Shown here one piece after another: positions 1 to 8,482 of a stretch of DNA of 32,948 bases. Each line of letters opens with the position of its first letter. The first letter of the stretch is position 1. The position numbers and the translations under genes are program-made. The notes under the pieces are model-generated. The model worked only from the letters and a program-made list of their open reading frames with translations, did not search any database and was not told where the DNA came from. The DNA is from Rhodocyclaceae bacterium. GTDB lineage: Bacteria; Pseudomonadota; Gammaproteobacteria; Burkholderiales; Rhodocyclaceae. The DNA is taken from assembly GCA_030652245.1 (NCBI GenBank), contig JAUSBB010000188.1, positions 1 to 32,948 on the forward strand. The letters run 5' to 3'.

Positions 1-929
1 ATCACCAGTTTCTCGCCAAAGGCAGTCGGCAGGGTCGACAGGCGTAGCTCGATTTCCTGCCCGTCCGGGGCGCGCGTCTTGACCCGGCCGTCCTGCGGCC
101 GACGCTTTTCCACCACGTCCATGCGGCCGAGAATCTTGATGCGGCTGGTCATCGCATTCAGCACCGGCATGGGAATCTGATAGACCTGATGCAGCACGCC
201 GTCGATGCGAAAACGCACCACGCCCATGTCGCGGCGCGGCTCGATGTGAATGTCCGAGGCGCGCTGCTCGAAGGCGTACTGCCACAACCAGTCGACGATC
301 ATCACGACATGCTGGTCGTTGGCGTCGATGGACGCCTTGCCACGGCCCAGCTCGACCAGTTGCTCGAAATTGGAAATGCCGGTGCGGGCGACGTCGCCGC
401 GCTTCATGGCGCCCTTCACCGATTTCGCCATGGTGTAGAACTCGACCTGGTAGCGGGCGATGTCCTCTGGATTGGCGATCACCAGCCGGATCTCCTTCTT
501 CAGGATCGGCTTGAGCTCGTTTTCCCAACTGCGAATGAACGGCTCGGCGGTGGCGACCACCACCTCGTCGGCACGCACTTCCACCGGCAAAATGCGAAAG
601 CGCGTCGCATAGGCGCTGCTCATCACATCGGTAACCGCCGTCAGATTCACCTTCAGCGGATCGATATGGTAGTAATCCAGGCCGCTCCAGGCGGCCAGCC
701 AATCGGTCAGCGCGTCGATGTCGAGCACGCGATGCGGCGGTTCAAGGGATTTCCAGCGCTGCTCGGCGATGACGCTGAGCGGATGCCGCTCGCCCCGGTA
801 ATAACGGCGCTCCTGACGAAAAGCCTCGGCCTCCTCGCGCGGCGCCCAGCCCGTGGCGATCAAGGCATCGATGAGTTCAGGCAGGGTCAGCCGGTGCTCG
901 GGGGCACTGTTTTTGGCATGGGCGTTCAT
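1..929 (-). CDS. GspE/PulE/PilB-family secretion or type IV pilus assembly ATPase, N-terminal part (runs off left edge)
   Basis: Hand translation of the minus strand from ATG at 929: MNAHAKNSAPEHRLTLPELIDALIATGWAPREEAEAFRQ...FEQRASDIHIEPRRDMGVVRFRIDGVLHQVYQIPMPVLNAMTSRIKILGRMDVVEKRRPQDGR. The ASDIHIEP...RIDG motif is typical of GspE/PilB. Not in the ORF track because it is open at the window edge. Confidence 0.85.
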   Translation of the reverse strand, partial: MNAHAKNSAPEHRLTLPELIDALIATGWAPREEAEAFRQERRYYRGERHPLSVIAEQRWKSLEPPHRVLDIDALTDWLAAWSGLDYYHIDPLKVNLTAVTDVMSSAYATRFRILPVEVRADEVVVATAEPFIRSWENELKPILKKEIRLVIANPEDIARYQVEFYTMAKSVKGAMKRGDVARTGISNFEQLVELGRGKASIDANDQHVVMIVDWLWQYAFEQRASDIHIEPRRDMGVVRFRIDGVLHQVYQIPMPVLNAMTSRIKILGRMDVVEKRRPQDGRVKTRAPDGQEIELRLSTLPTAFGEKLV

Positions 930-948
930 GAAGCGCGACTATACCGCC

Positions 949-971
949 AAAGTCGGCGCTGGCGGGACGGC
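949..971 (-). repeat. Dispersed repeat copy A (AAAGTCGGCGCTGGCGGGACGGC on + strand)
   Basis: Reverse complement of the consensus GCCGTCCCGCCAGCGCCGACTTT, 23/23; lies between the ATPase start and the hipA 3' end. Confidence 0.85.
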
Positions 972-1015
972 GCGCCGCTGCTCAGACGCCTTGAGCCGAA
1001 TACCTCGAACGTTCA

Positions 1016-2277
1016 TCAACGGTACTCCAGCGCTGCAAAGGCGCTCGCGGTCAGGTCGATATCGGCGGCGGAAATCTTCGCCCGCCGTGCAACGGCTTGC
1101 CATTCAGCCACCACCTTCACCACCCTGTCGATGACCCCCTCGGCTTGTATTGGCGTCAGACGATAGAACGCCGCGGTAGCCAGGACGGTTTCCAGTGACG
1201 GACGGTTGTCGACATCGTCAATATTGAGCACATGGGTCGCCTTGTCGATGCTCGGATTCACATCGAAGGCCGGTGCAAGACGCCAGCCGCGCTTGCCCAG
1301 AATGAATCCATGATTCCGCAGGTGGTCGTCACGGTTGCCGACGGCGACATTGAATGCAACCCGCCGAAACAACTCCTCCAGATCCCCCTGAATGTGCTCG
1401 GGATCGCCCCGCCGCGCAAGAAACTCGGCCAGCTCCAGATAGCTGGTGCCCTCGCTGACATCCTTGCCCAACAAGGTCATGGCCGATGCGTAAAAGCGCC
1501 GCCTGGCCGGATTGCCAGCGGCGGCGTTGGCGCGGTCAAAACGCTGGACACAAAATGTATGGTGCCCACCCTGCCCTAATCGCTCCACCCTGGCCGAGGG
1601 CATGTCAATGCCGGCCCGCCTGGCCAGCCACCACGCCACCCCCTCCCAGGCGCCCATATCCCGCTCATCACCGTTGGAAGGAAATTTGGCAATCCAGAGC
1701 GCACCGGTCTTGTCGCAAAAGTTGGCCTTCGGTCGCGCGCCGCCCAGCGATGCGCCGGGGGCGACCAAGACTGAGAGCCAGCGCCGCAACTGATCCAGGT
1801 TATCGATGTCCTTGCGCGTCAACTCCTTGGCGATAGCCGCTAACTCAGCCAAATTCGTCAGCGGGGAAACGGCCAGCGCTTCATCGGCAAGGAAGGTTTC
1901 GCTATCCTTGAAGCGGAATCGCAGGGCTCCCTGGCGGGTGACGTCCTGCACGCCCAGCAAAAAGTCCCACGAATAAAGCGTTCTGGCGACGCGCTTTTCA
2001 TCCCTGGCCTGCAGTGCCTCCCGGCGCCGCATCAGTGTTTGCCCCCAGCGATCCGGGGATGAGTCGAGAAAAATGCCGAAGTTGCCCGCGTCCGGCTTTG
2101 GAAAAAACGGCCCGGCATCGAGGCTCAGTTGCGGATCGATGGCAAAGGCGATGTCCAGCTGCGTCAACCATGTCTTGTCGTAATGGAAACGCACCTGGCC
2201 ACGGTCATGGGCCAGCGTTCCCAGTCGCTGCAGCGGACACAGGCGCAGTCCAGCCAGACGTCGAGTTCATCGCTCAT
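1016..2277 (-). pseudogene. hipA: HipA-like serine/threonine kinase toxin, apparently frameshifted near the N-terminus
   Basis: Main frame 1016..2194 has HipA features (NFGIFLDSSPDRWGQTLMRRREA, GASLGGARPKA, NVAVGNRDDHLRNHGF, FDVNPSI). The natural start ATGAGCGATGAACTCGACGTCTGGCTGGAC (MSDELDVWLD) at 2277 is in another frame and ends at about 2164; the RLGTLAHDRGQVRFHYD continuation is in the main frame. Confidence 0.75.
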
Positions 2278-2582
2278 CGTCTGTCCTTGCGGGGGGCGGG
2301 CAAAGCCAGATCCTGCAGACGGCGGCCCAGCACATCGTCGCCGGCGACCACGGCGAGATCGTGCTCCAGACCGTAAATCGCGAGGATGCGCAGATAGGTT
2401 CCCAGCGTCACGGACGAGTCGCCCCGTTCGGCCTTTGCCAGCGTCGGCCGTGAAATGTCGGCGCGCCGGGCAACCGCGACCGCCGTCAAGCGGCGGCGCA
2501 AGCGGGCAAGGCGCAACCGCTCGCCAAAAGCGGCAAGCAAGCTGGCTTCGGAAGGAAAGGCGAGGGGCGCTTTGCCTGGCAT
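2274..2582 (-). CDS. hipB: HipB-like XRE-family HTH antitoxin/repressor
   Basis: Translation MPGKAPLAFPSEASLLAAFGERLRLARLRRRLTAVAVARRADISRPTLAKAERGDSSVTLGTYLRILAIYGLEHDLAVV has an HTH pattern; the stop overlaps the hipA ATG (ATGA). Start placed at 2582 because the promoter lies inside the longer ORF that begins at 2642. Confidence 0.8.
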   Translation of the reverse strand: MPGKAPLAFPSEASLLAAFGERLRLARLRRRLTAVAVARRADISRPTLAKAERGDSSVTLGTYLRILAIYGLEHDLAVVAGDDVLGRRLQDLALPAPRKDRR

Positions 2583-2591
2583 AGTGAAATC

Positions 2592-2624
2592 ATTATCAAC
2601 ACTGGATTGCTTAATGTCAATAAT
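2592..2624 (-). promoter_or_regulatory. Candidate sigma70 promoter of hipBA overlapped by an inverted-repeat operator
   Basis: Minus strand: TTGACA (2620-2615), 17-nt spacer, GATAAT (2597-2592). ATTATCAACA (2592-2601) and TGTCAATAAT (2615-2624) form an imperfect inverted repeat (8/10). Confidence 0.7.
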
Positions 2625-2838
2625 GCTTTTCACAGAAGTCATGATCGCCCCACAAAGTCACGACCACCTTCCCGTAGGACGCGCGGCGGTTTCTGACCAG
2701 CAAACTTATTTCATCAGCGTAGCGTTGGGAGTATTCTTTTCCCTCCGCCAACACCAAAAAAAGGCAACCATGCCCACCCACCCACCCCGCCATAGCGCGA
2801 TCGACCGCCGCTGACCCGTCACGGAGGGCCGCAAGAGC

Positions 2839-5800
2839 ATGAAATTCCCCCTCGCCATCGGCCTGCGCGGCCGCCTTATCCTGCTGCTGCTGGCGGCCTT
2901 CGCCGCGCTGACCGGCCTGATCGCCTGGCACTCGTTCGAGCACCGCGACGAGCGGCTGCGGAATGCCAAGGAACTTCTCCTGCGCGACGCGCAACTGATC
3001 GCCGCCCGGCATCACATCATCGCCGCGAAAGCCGATTCGATCCTGACCGGGCTGCTGCTGCGCCCCGACTTGCGCCCCGGAGTTTCCGCCGACGACTGCT
3101 CGCGGGCGCTCGCGGCGAGGATGGACCAGGATCCGGCGTTCAACCAGGCGGGGATGGTGTCGCCCGACAGCGTGCTGGCCTGTGCCGCGATCCCTCCCGC
3201 CGGCCGCGTCAGCTATGCCGACCGCAAGTGGTTCCAGCAGGCCCTGCAGTCGCGCGAGATGGTCGTCAGCGAGGCGATCGTCAGCCGCACCATCGGCAAA
3301 GCGGTCATCGTCTTCGCCAAGGCGCGGCGCGACGAGGCCGGGCGCGTGTCGGCGGTCTTCTTCGTGACACTGGACCTGGCATGGGTGCGCGAGCAACTGG
3401 CCGCGGCCCACTTGCCGGAAGACGCCCGGCTGGTGATGGTGGACGCCACGGGCACCGTGGCCGTGCACCACCCCGACCCGGAAGGCCTTACCGGAAAGAA
3501 CATCGCGGATCGGCCGCTGTTCCAGCGCCTCGTCGCCGCCGGCGGCGACGGCACGCTGGAAGAAATCGACCCGGATGGCGTGCGCCGGATTTACGGCTTC
3601 GCGCCGCTGCTGGACACGCTTTCCGGCCGCATGACCCTGTGCTTGAGCCTGCCCAGGGAAACGGTGGCCGCCACGGCAGAACGCGAATTGTGGGTCGGCC
3701 TCGCCATCGCGCTGGCGATGCTGTTCGCCACGCTGGGTCTGGTGATCTGGGGCGGCGACCGGCTGCTGCTGCGCCCCTTGCAAGTGCTGGCGCGGATGGC
3801 GGAACGTCTCAGCACCGGCGATTTCGCCGCCCGCAGCGGCTTGCCCCATGGTAACGACGAAGTCGGGCGGCTGGCGCGGACGCTGGATGAATCCGCCGCC
3901 GCCATCGCCGAACTGCACCGGCTGGAAAGACAAAACACGCTCATCCTCGACTCGGCCGGCGAAGGCATCTTCGGCCTGGATCGGGAGGGACGCGCCACCT
4001 TCATCAACCCGTCCGGCGCGGCCATGCTGCAATGGACGGCGGAAAAGATCGTCGGCCAGCCCATGCATGCCCTGCACCATCACACCCGGGCCGACGGCAC
4101 TGCGTACCCGCCCGAGGAATGCCCGATTCATGCCGCCTACCGTGACGACGCCGTCCACCGCGTGGCCGACGAGGTGTTCTGGCGCAAGGACGGCACCAGC
4201 TTTCCGGTCGAATATGTCAGCACGCCGATGCGCGACGAACGCGGCGAGTTAATGGGGGCGGTGGTCAGCTTCATGGATGTCAGCGAGCGCAAACGGGCCG
4301 AGGAAACATTGCGGGAAAGCGAACGGCGCTTCCGCGACATCGCCGAGGTTTCGTCCGACAGCATTTGGGAGGTCGACGCCGAGGCACGCTACACCTACGT
4401 CTCGGACGGCATGATGGCCATGCTGGGCTACGCGCCGGAGGAAGTTCTCGGCAAGACGCCCATGGAGCTGATGCCGCCGGAAGAAGCGGCGCGGGTGAGT
4501 GCGGAGTTCGGCGCCTGCGTCGCCCGGCGCGAAGCTTTCCGCGATCTCGACAACATCAACCTGCACAAGGACGGCAGCCTGCGTCATCTGCTGACCAATG
4601 GCATGCCGATACTGGATGCCCATGGCGCATTGCTTGGCTATCGGGGTCTGGACAAGGATGTCACGAAACAGAAGCGGGCCGAGGCCCAACTGCGCAAGCT
4701 CTCGCTGGCCGTCGAGCAGAGTCCGGAGATCATCGTCATCACCAATTTGGATGCCGAGATCGAATATGTGAACGAGGCCTTCGTCAGCGTCACGGGTTAT
4801 GCGCGCGAGGAAGTGCTCGGCCAGAACTCGCGCATCCTGCAATCGGGCAAGACGCCGCGCGCAAGCTACGACGCCCTGTGGGATGCCCTGACCCAGGGCC
4901 GACCGTGGAAGGGCGAGTTCCACAACAAGCGCAAGGACGGCAGCGAGTACGTCGAATTCGCCATCGTCACCCCGATTCGCCAGCCCGACGGGCGCATCAC
5001 CCATTACGTCGCGGTGAAGGAAGACATCACCGAGAAGAAGCGCATGGGCCGCGAACTCGACGACTACCGCAACCATCTCGAGCTACTGGTCGAAGAACGC
5101 ACGGCGCAGCTGACCGAAGCCCAGGCGCGGGCCGAAGCCGCCAACCTGGCCAAGAGCGCCTTCCTCGCCAACATGAGCCACGAGATCAGAACGCCGATGA
5201 ACGCCATCATCGGCCTCACCCATCTGATGAAGCGCGCCGGGGCGACGCCCGAGCAGGCCGAGCGGCTGGCCAAGATCGGCAGCGCCGGGCCCCATCTGCT
5301 GTCCATCATCAACGACATCCTCGACCTCTCCAAGATCGAGGCCGGCCGGCTGCAACTCGAAAGCACCGACTTTCACCTCTCCGCCATCCTCGACAATGTC
5401 CACTCCCTCATCGGCGAGCAGGCCCGGGCCAAGGGCTTGAGCGTCGCGGTGGACCCCGACCACGTCCCCGTCTGGCTGCGTGGCGACCCCACCCGGTTGC
5501 GCCAGGCCCTGCTCAACTTTGCCGGCAACGCCGTCAAGTTCACCGAACACGGCACCATCACCCTGCGCGCCGAGCTGCTGGAAGACAACGGCGGCGAATT
5601 GCTGGTGCGCTTCGAGGTGCAGGACACCGGCATCGGCATTGCCGCCGACAAACTGCCCTTGCTGTTCCAGGCCTTCGAACAGGCCGATGCCTCGACCACG
5701 CGCAAGTACGGCGGCACCGGTCTCGGCCTGGCCATCACCCGCCGTCTGGCTACACTGATGGGCGGCGAGGTCGGCGTGGACAGCACGCCGGGCCAGGGCA

Positions 5801-6759
5801 GCACCTTCTGGTTGACTGCCCGGCTGCAGCGGGGACACGGCGCGATGCCGGCCGCACCGGCCACGGGCGAGACGGACGCCGAAACCCGATTGCGCCTGCG
5901 CCACGGCGGCGCGCGGCTGTTGCTGGCCGAGGACAATGCCATCAACCGCGAAGTGGCGCTGGAACTGCTGCACGGCGTCGGGCTGGCCGTGGATACGGCG
6001 GAAAACGGGCGCGAGGCGGTGGAAAAGGCCGTCAACAATGCCTACGCGCTGATCCTGATGGATATCCAGATGCCGGAAATGAATGGCCTCGAAGCCACCC
6101 GCGCCATCCGCGCCCTGCCGGGCTGGAAAACGAAACCCATCCTGGCGATGACCGCCAATGCCTTCGACGAGGATCGCCGCGACTGCGAAGCGGCGGGCAT
6201 GGACGATTTCATCGCCAAGCCGGTGGAACCAGCTGCGCTCTTCGCCACGTTGGTCAAGTGGATGCCCCGCGACGGGTCTGACGCCGTCATCGACTTACCC
6301 GGCGTGCCGGCTGACGCCGTCCCGCCAGCGCCGACTTTTACAACGGCAGCCGCAACGCCGGTGGCAGCGCCAGACCTGGCGGCGCAACTCGCCGCGCTGC
6401 CGGGCGTGGACGCGGCCGCCGGCCTGCGGCTCTTGCTCGGCAAGACGACGCGCTATGCCGAGCTGCTGTTTCAACTGGTCGACCACCACGCCAACGATGT
6501 CGCCACCCTGCGCGCCTGCCGGGCGTCCGGCGACGCCGAGCAGGCCCGGCGGCTGGCCCATACGCTCAAGGGTGCAGCGGGCACATTGGGCGCGGTGAAC
6601 CTGCAGGCACGGGCGGGCGAACTGGAGGCAGCGATCCACGCGGGCCGGCCGGATGAGGAAATCGAACTCCTCGCAACCGCGCTCGAAGCCGCGCAAGCGG
6701 AATTGGCCACCGCCCTCGGCACACTGCCGCTGATTCCGGGACGCACAGTCGCGGGCTGA
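2839..6759 (+). CDS. Hybrid sensor histidine kinase (periplasmic sensor, HAMP, multiple PAS, HisKA, HATPase_c, REC, HPt)
   Basis: N-terminal [26 protein letters not shown] (HAMP); several PAS segments; [19 protein letters not shown] (H-box); [34 protein letters not shown] (N/G boxes); [13 protein letters not shown] (REC); [17 protein letters not shown] (HPt). Confidence 0.95.
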   Translation: MKFPLAIGLRGRLILLLLAAFAALTGLIAWHSFEHRDERLRNAKELLLRDAQLIAARHHIIAAKADSILTGLLLRPDLRPGVSADDCSRALAARMDQDPAFNQAGMVSPDSVLACAAIPPAGRVSYADRKWFQQALQSREMVVSEAIVSRTIGKAVIVFAKARRDEAGRVSAVFFVTLDLAWVREQLAAAHLPEDARLVMVDATGTVAVHHPDPEGLTGKNIADRPLFQRLVAAGGDGTLEEIDPDGVRRIYGFAPLLDTLSGRMTLCLSLPRETVAATAERELWVGLAIALAMLFATLGLVIWGGDRLLLRPLQVLARMAERLSTGDFAARSGLPHGNDEVGRLARTLDESAAAIAELHRLERQNTLILDSAGEGIFGLDREGRATFINPSGAAMLQWTAEKIVGQPMHALHHHTRADGTAYPPEECPIHAAYRDDAVHRVADEVFWRKDGTSFPVEYVSTPMRDERGELMGAVVSFMDVSERKRAEETLRESERRFRDIAEVSSDSIWEVDAEARYTYVSDGMMAMLGYAPEEVLGKTPMELMPPEEAARVSAEFGACVARREAFRDLDNINLHKDGSLRHLLTNGMPILDAHGALLGYRGLDKDVTKQKRAEAQLRKLSLAVEQSPEIIVITNLDAEIEYVNEAFVSVTGYAREEVLGQNSRILQSGKTPRASYDALWDALTQGRPWKGEFHNKRKDGSEYVEFAIVTPIRQPDGRITHYVAVKEDITEKKRMGRELDDYRNHLELLVEERTAQLTEAQARAEAANLAKSAFLANMSHEIRTPMNAIIGLTHLMKRAGATPEQAERLAKIGSAGPHLLSIINDILDLSKIEAGRLQLESTDFHLSAILDNVHSLIGEQARAKGLSVAVDPDHVPVWLRGDPTRLRQALLNFAGNAVKFTEHGTITLRAELLEDNGGELLVRFEVQDTGIGIAADKLPLLFQAFEQADASTTRKYGGTGLGLAITRRLATLMGGEVGVDSTPGQGSTFWLTARLQRGHGAMPAAPATGETDAETRLRLRHGGARLLLAEDNAINREVALELLHGVGLAVDTAENGREAVEKAVNNAYALILMDIQMPEMNGLEATRAIRALPGWKTKPILAMTANAFDEDRRDCEAAGMDDFIAKPVEPAALFATLVKWMPRDGSDAVIDLPGVPADAVPPAPTFTTAAATPVAAPDLAAQLAALPGVDAAAGLRLLLGKTTRYAELLFQLVDHHANDVATLRACRASGDAEQARRLAHTLKGAAGTLGAVNLQARAGELEAAIHAGRPDEEIELLATALEAAQAELATALGTLPLIPGRTVAG
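6316..6339 (+). repeat. Dispersed repeat copy B, in frame inside the histidine kinase
   Basis: GCCGTCCCGCCAGCGCCGACTTTT, 24/24 to consensus; translated AVPPAPTF in the REC-HPt linker. Confidence 0.9.
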
Positions 6760-6813
6760 TGCCCCCCCGCATGGGAGGCGACGGTTTCTGACCAGCGGAT
6801 TCCGGTAAATGCG

Positions 6814-6842
6814 GCAAGCTTGCTGGCCGATTGCCAAGCTTG
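6814..6842. promoter_or_regulatory. Candidate antitoxin operator: two CAAGCTTG palindromes 20 bp apart
   Basis: CAAGCTTG at 6815-6822 and 6835-6842, upstream of the antitoxin start. Confidence 0.4.
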
Positions 6843-6878
6843 TAAGACGGTCAGATGGTCATTTACAAGGAAAACGCC

Positions 6879-7127
6879 ATGCGTACCGTTACCGTAGCTG
6901 CCGCCAAGGCTCGCCTGTCCGCCGTGCTGGCGGAAGTCGAGGCCGGGGAAGAAATTGTCATTACCCGTCGCGGCCTGTCCGTCGCCCGTATCGTGCCCGA
7001 GCCGGCCGCCACGCCCGCCGCATTCGACATGGCGGAGCTGTTCGCCTTCGTCGATAACCAGCCCATGCACGCCGGCCCCGATGCCGGCGAGTTGCTGCGC
7101 CGCATGCGCAACGAGGCCAGATACTAA
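6879..7127 (+). CDS. Phd/YefM-family antitoxin
   Basis: MRTVTVAAAKARLSAVLAEVEAGEEIVITRRGLSVARIVPEP is the typical Phd/YefM pattern; followed by a PIN-domain gene. The ORF also allows an upstream ATG at 6855. Confidence 0.9.
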   Translation: MRTVTVAAAKARLSAVLAEVEAGEEIVITRRGLSVARIVPEPAATPAAFDMAELFAFVDNQPMHAGPDAGELLRRMRNEARY

Positions 7128-7153
7128 CGGGCATGACGATAAGTCATCACGAA

Positions 7154-7251
7154 TCATGAAAGTCTCGCACGCCATGCCCGCACCCTCTCCCCCAACCCCT
7201 CCCCCCTCAAGGGGGAGGGGAGCGGCGCGAGCCGCTCCGCGTCTTTCACGA
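7154..7251. repeat. Compound palindromic element between antitoxin and toxin
   Basis: CCCCTCCCCC (7196-7205)/GGGGGAGGGG (7211-7220) perfect 10-bp stem; AGCGGC-GCGA-GCCGCT (7221-7236) second hairpin; imperfect outer arms TCATGAAAG (7154-7162)/CTTTCACGA (7243-7251). Confidence 0.75.
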
Positions 7252-7253
7252 TA

Positions 7254-7700
7254 ATGCGCCGCTACCTCGATACCTCGCTGATCGTTGCCGCGCTGGTGCG
7301 AGAGCAGGGTACCGAGGCCGCCAAAACTTATCTGTTGGCGGCCAGCGATGAGTTCCTGCTGGCTTCGCGCTGGGTCGTTACGGAGCTTTCATCGGCGCTG
7401 GCCCTCAAGGTGCGCACCGGCACCATTACCGAGACCGAACAGGCCGCCGCTCTGGCGATGTTCCGCCGCTTCGGCGCCACGCGCTTGCGGCTGCTGGACG
7501 TCGAGGCCAAGGACTTCGACATGGCGTCGAGCCTGTGCGACCGGATCGCCGCGCCGTTGCGTACCGGGGATGCGCTGCACCTGGCAATTTGCAAGCGCAC
7601 GGGAGCGCGTCTGGCGACATTTGACGACGGCATGGCCAAAGCCGCCCAGCAGCATGGCCTGCCCTGCGATCTACTGGCGGTATGCAGGGTGAGACCCTGA
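7254..7700 (+). CDS. PIN-domain (VapC-like) ribonuclease toxin
   Basis: MRRYLDTSLIVAALVREQGTEAA...VVTELSSALALKVRTG...PLRTGDALHLAICKRTGARLATFDDGMAKAA matches the PIN-domain acidic-residue pattern. Confidence 0.9.
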   Translation: MRRYLDTSLIVAALVREQGTEAAKTYLLAASDEFLLASRWVVTELSSALALKVRTGTITETEQAAALAMFRRFGATRLRLLDVEAKDFDMASSLCDRIAAPLRTGDALHLAICKRTGARLATFDDGMAKAAQQHGLPCDLLAVCRVRP

Positions 7701-7794
7701 GTTGCATCACCTTCAAGTTCGTCACCAAGTCGGGTGAAACCGTGCATCTGATCGGGGATTGCGGTTCGATCGTCAAGGAAGGATTGATACGCTG

Positions 7795-7881
7795 ACCAGA
7801 GCCGATATGGCCTGTTACGCCGCCAAAAAAGCCGGCAGAAACCGCATCCACACCAGCCAGGTCCAGGCATTACAGAACTGA
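7795..7881 (+). pseudogene. Remnant of a diguanylate cyclase (GGDEF) C-terminus
   Basis: Hand translation TRADMACYAAKKAGRNRIHTSQVQALQN* matches the GGDEF C-terminal pattern (ADxALYxAKxxGRN); no GGDEF core upstream. Confidence 0.7.
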
Positions 7882-7929
7882 AACGGTCAGGTCGACTGCC
7901 AGCCCGCAAGATGCGGGACAAGCCGTCAA

Positions 7930-8481
7930 TCACGCTTGACGAATACCGGCAATCGCCAGGCCCTCCCGCCAGGCGGCCAGCTTGCGCGCGAAGCTCCAGC
8001 CGGCGTTGGCCGGACTGGTGGATGGCAGGATCAGCGTTTCGAAACCCAGCGCGGCGAGCTGCGGCGCGAAGCGCCCGGCCATCTGGCCATTGAAGCAAAC
8101 TCGCCGCAAGGCGGGTGATCCGCCGGCATGCTGCAAGGCGGGCGATCCGCCCGCACGCCGTCCCGCCAGCGCCGACTTTTGCAAGGCAGCGAAATCATTG
8201 GGGATGGCATTGCGAATGGCGCTGTCGAGGCTACCCGCCCGCTCGCACTCTCCATAGACATCCCAGATGGCGATGCCCGCGTCACGCACTGCCTGTTGCC
8301 GCTCCGGGTAATCCATCGCCGGCAGCGGCTGTTCCAGCAGCAGGCCGAGGATTTTCCAGAACTGGTTTTGCTTGTGGGCGTAATACTGTTGCGCCACGAG
8401 CGAGGCCGCGGACGGAAAAGAGCCCAGGATCAGCACCCGGGCTCTTTCATCCATGATCGGGGGCAGGCCCCGCAGTTTCAT
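7930..8481 (-). CDS. DNA-deoxyinosine glycosylase / G:T-U mismatch uracil-DNA glycosylase family (TDG-like)
   Basis: RVLILGSFPSAASLVAQQYYAHKQNQFWKILG...GIAIWDVYGECERAGSLDSAIRNAIPNDF...VCFNGQMAGR...LPSTSPANAGWSFARKLAAW. Confidence 0.9.
   Translation of the reverse strand: MKLRGLPPIMDERARVLILGSFPSAASLVAQQYYAHKQNQFWKILGLLLEQPLPAMDYPERQQAVRDAGIAIWDVYGECERAGSLDSAIRNAIPNDFAALQKSALAGRRAGGSPALQHAGGSPALRRVCFNGQMAGRFAPQLAALGFETLILPSTSPANAGWSFARKLAAWREGLAIAGIRQA
8106..8159 (-). repeat. 27-bp in-frame tandem repeat x2, each unit with a small hairpin
   Basis: GCAAGGCGGGTGATCCGCCGGCATGCT / GCAAGGCGGGCGATCCGCCCGCACGCC; encodes AGGSPALQH/AGGSPALRR; GGCGG-N5-CCGCC hairpin in each unit. Confidence 0.85.
8157..8180 (+). 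repeat. Dispersed repeat copy C, in frame inside the DNA glycosylase
   Basis: GCCGTCCCGCCAGCGCCGACTTTT, 24/24; on the coding (minus) strand read KSALAGR. Confidence 0.9.
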
Positions 8482-8482
8482 T

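Noticed and set aside
189-1166. 325-aa plus-strand ORF at the left edge
   Set aside because: Antisense to the GspE/PilB-like gene, whose minus-strand translation has clear family motifs.
2617-4158. 513-aa minus-strand ORF over the start of the kinase
   Set aside because: Antisense shadow ORF; the kinase N-terminus and HAMP region are clear on the plus strand.
4365-6281. 638-aa plus-strand ORF within the hybrid kinase
   Set aside because: Out-of-frame shadow of the kinase gene with Arg/Gly/His-rich composition.
2687-6796. 15-nt direct repeat CGGTTTCTGACCAGC on both sides of the kinase gene (2687-2701 and 6782-6796)
   Set aside because: A chance 15-nt match is not unlikely in 33 kb and there are no other signs of a mobile element.
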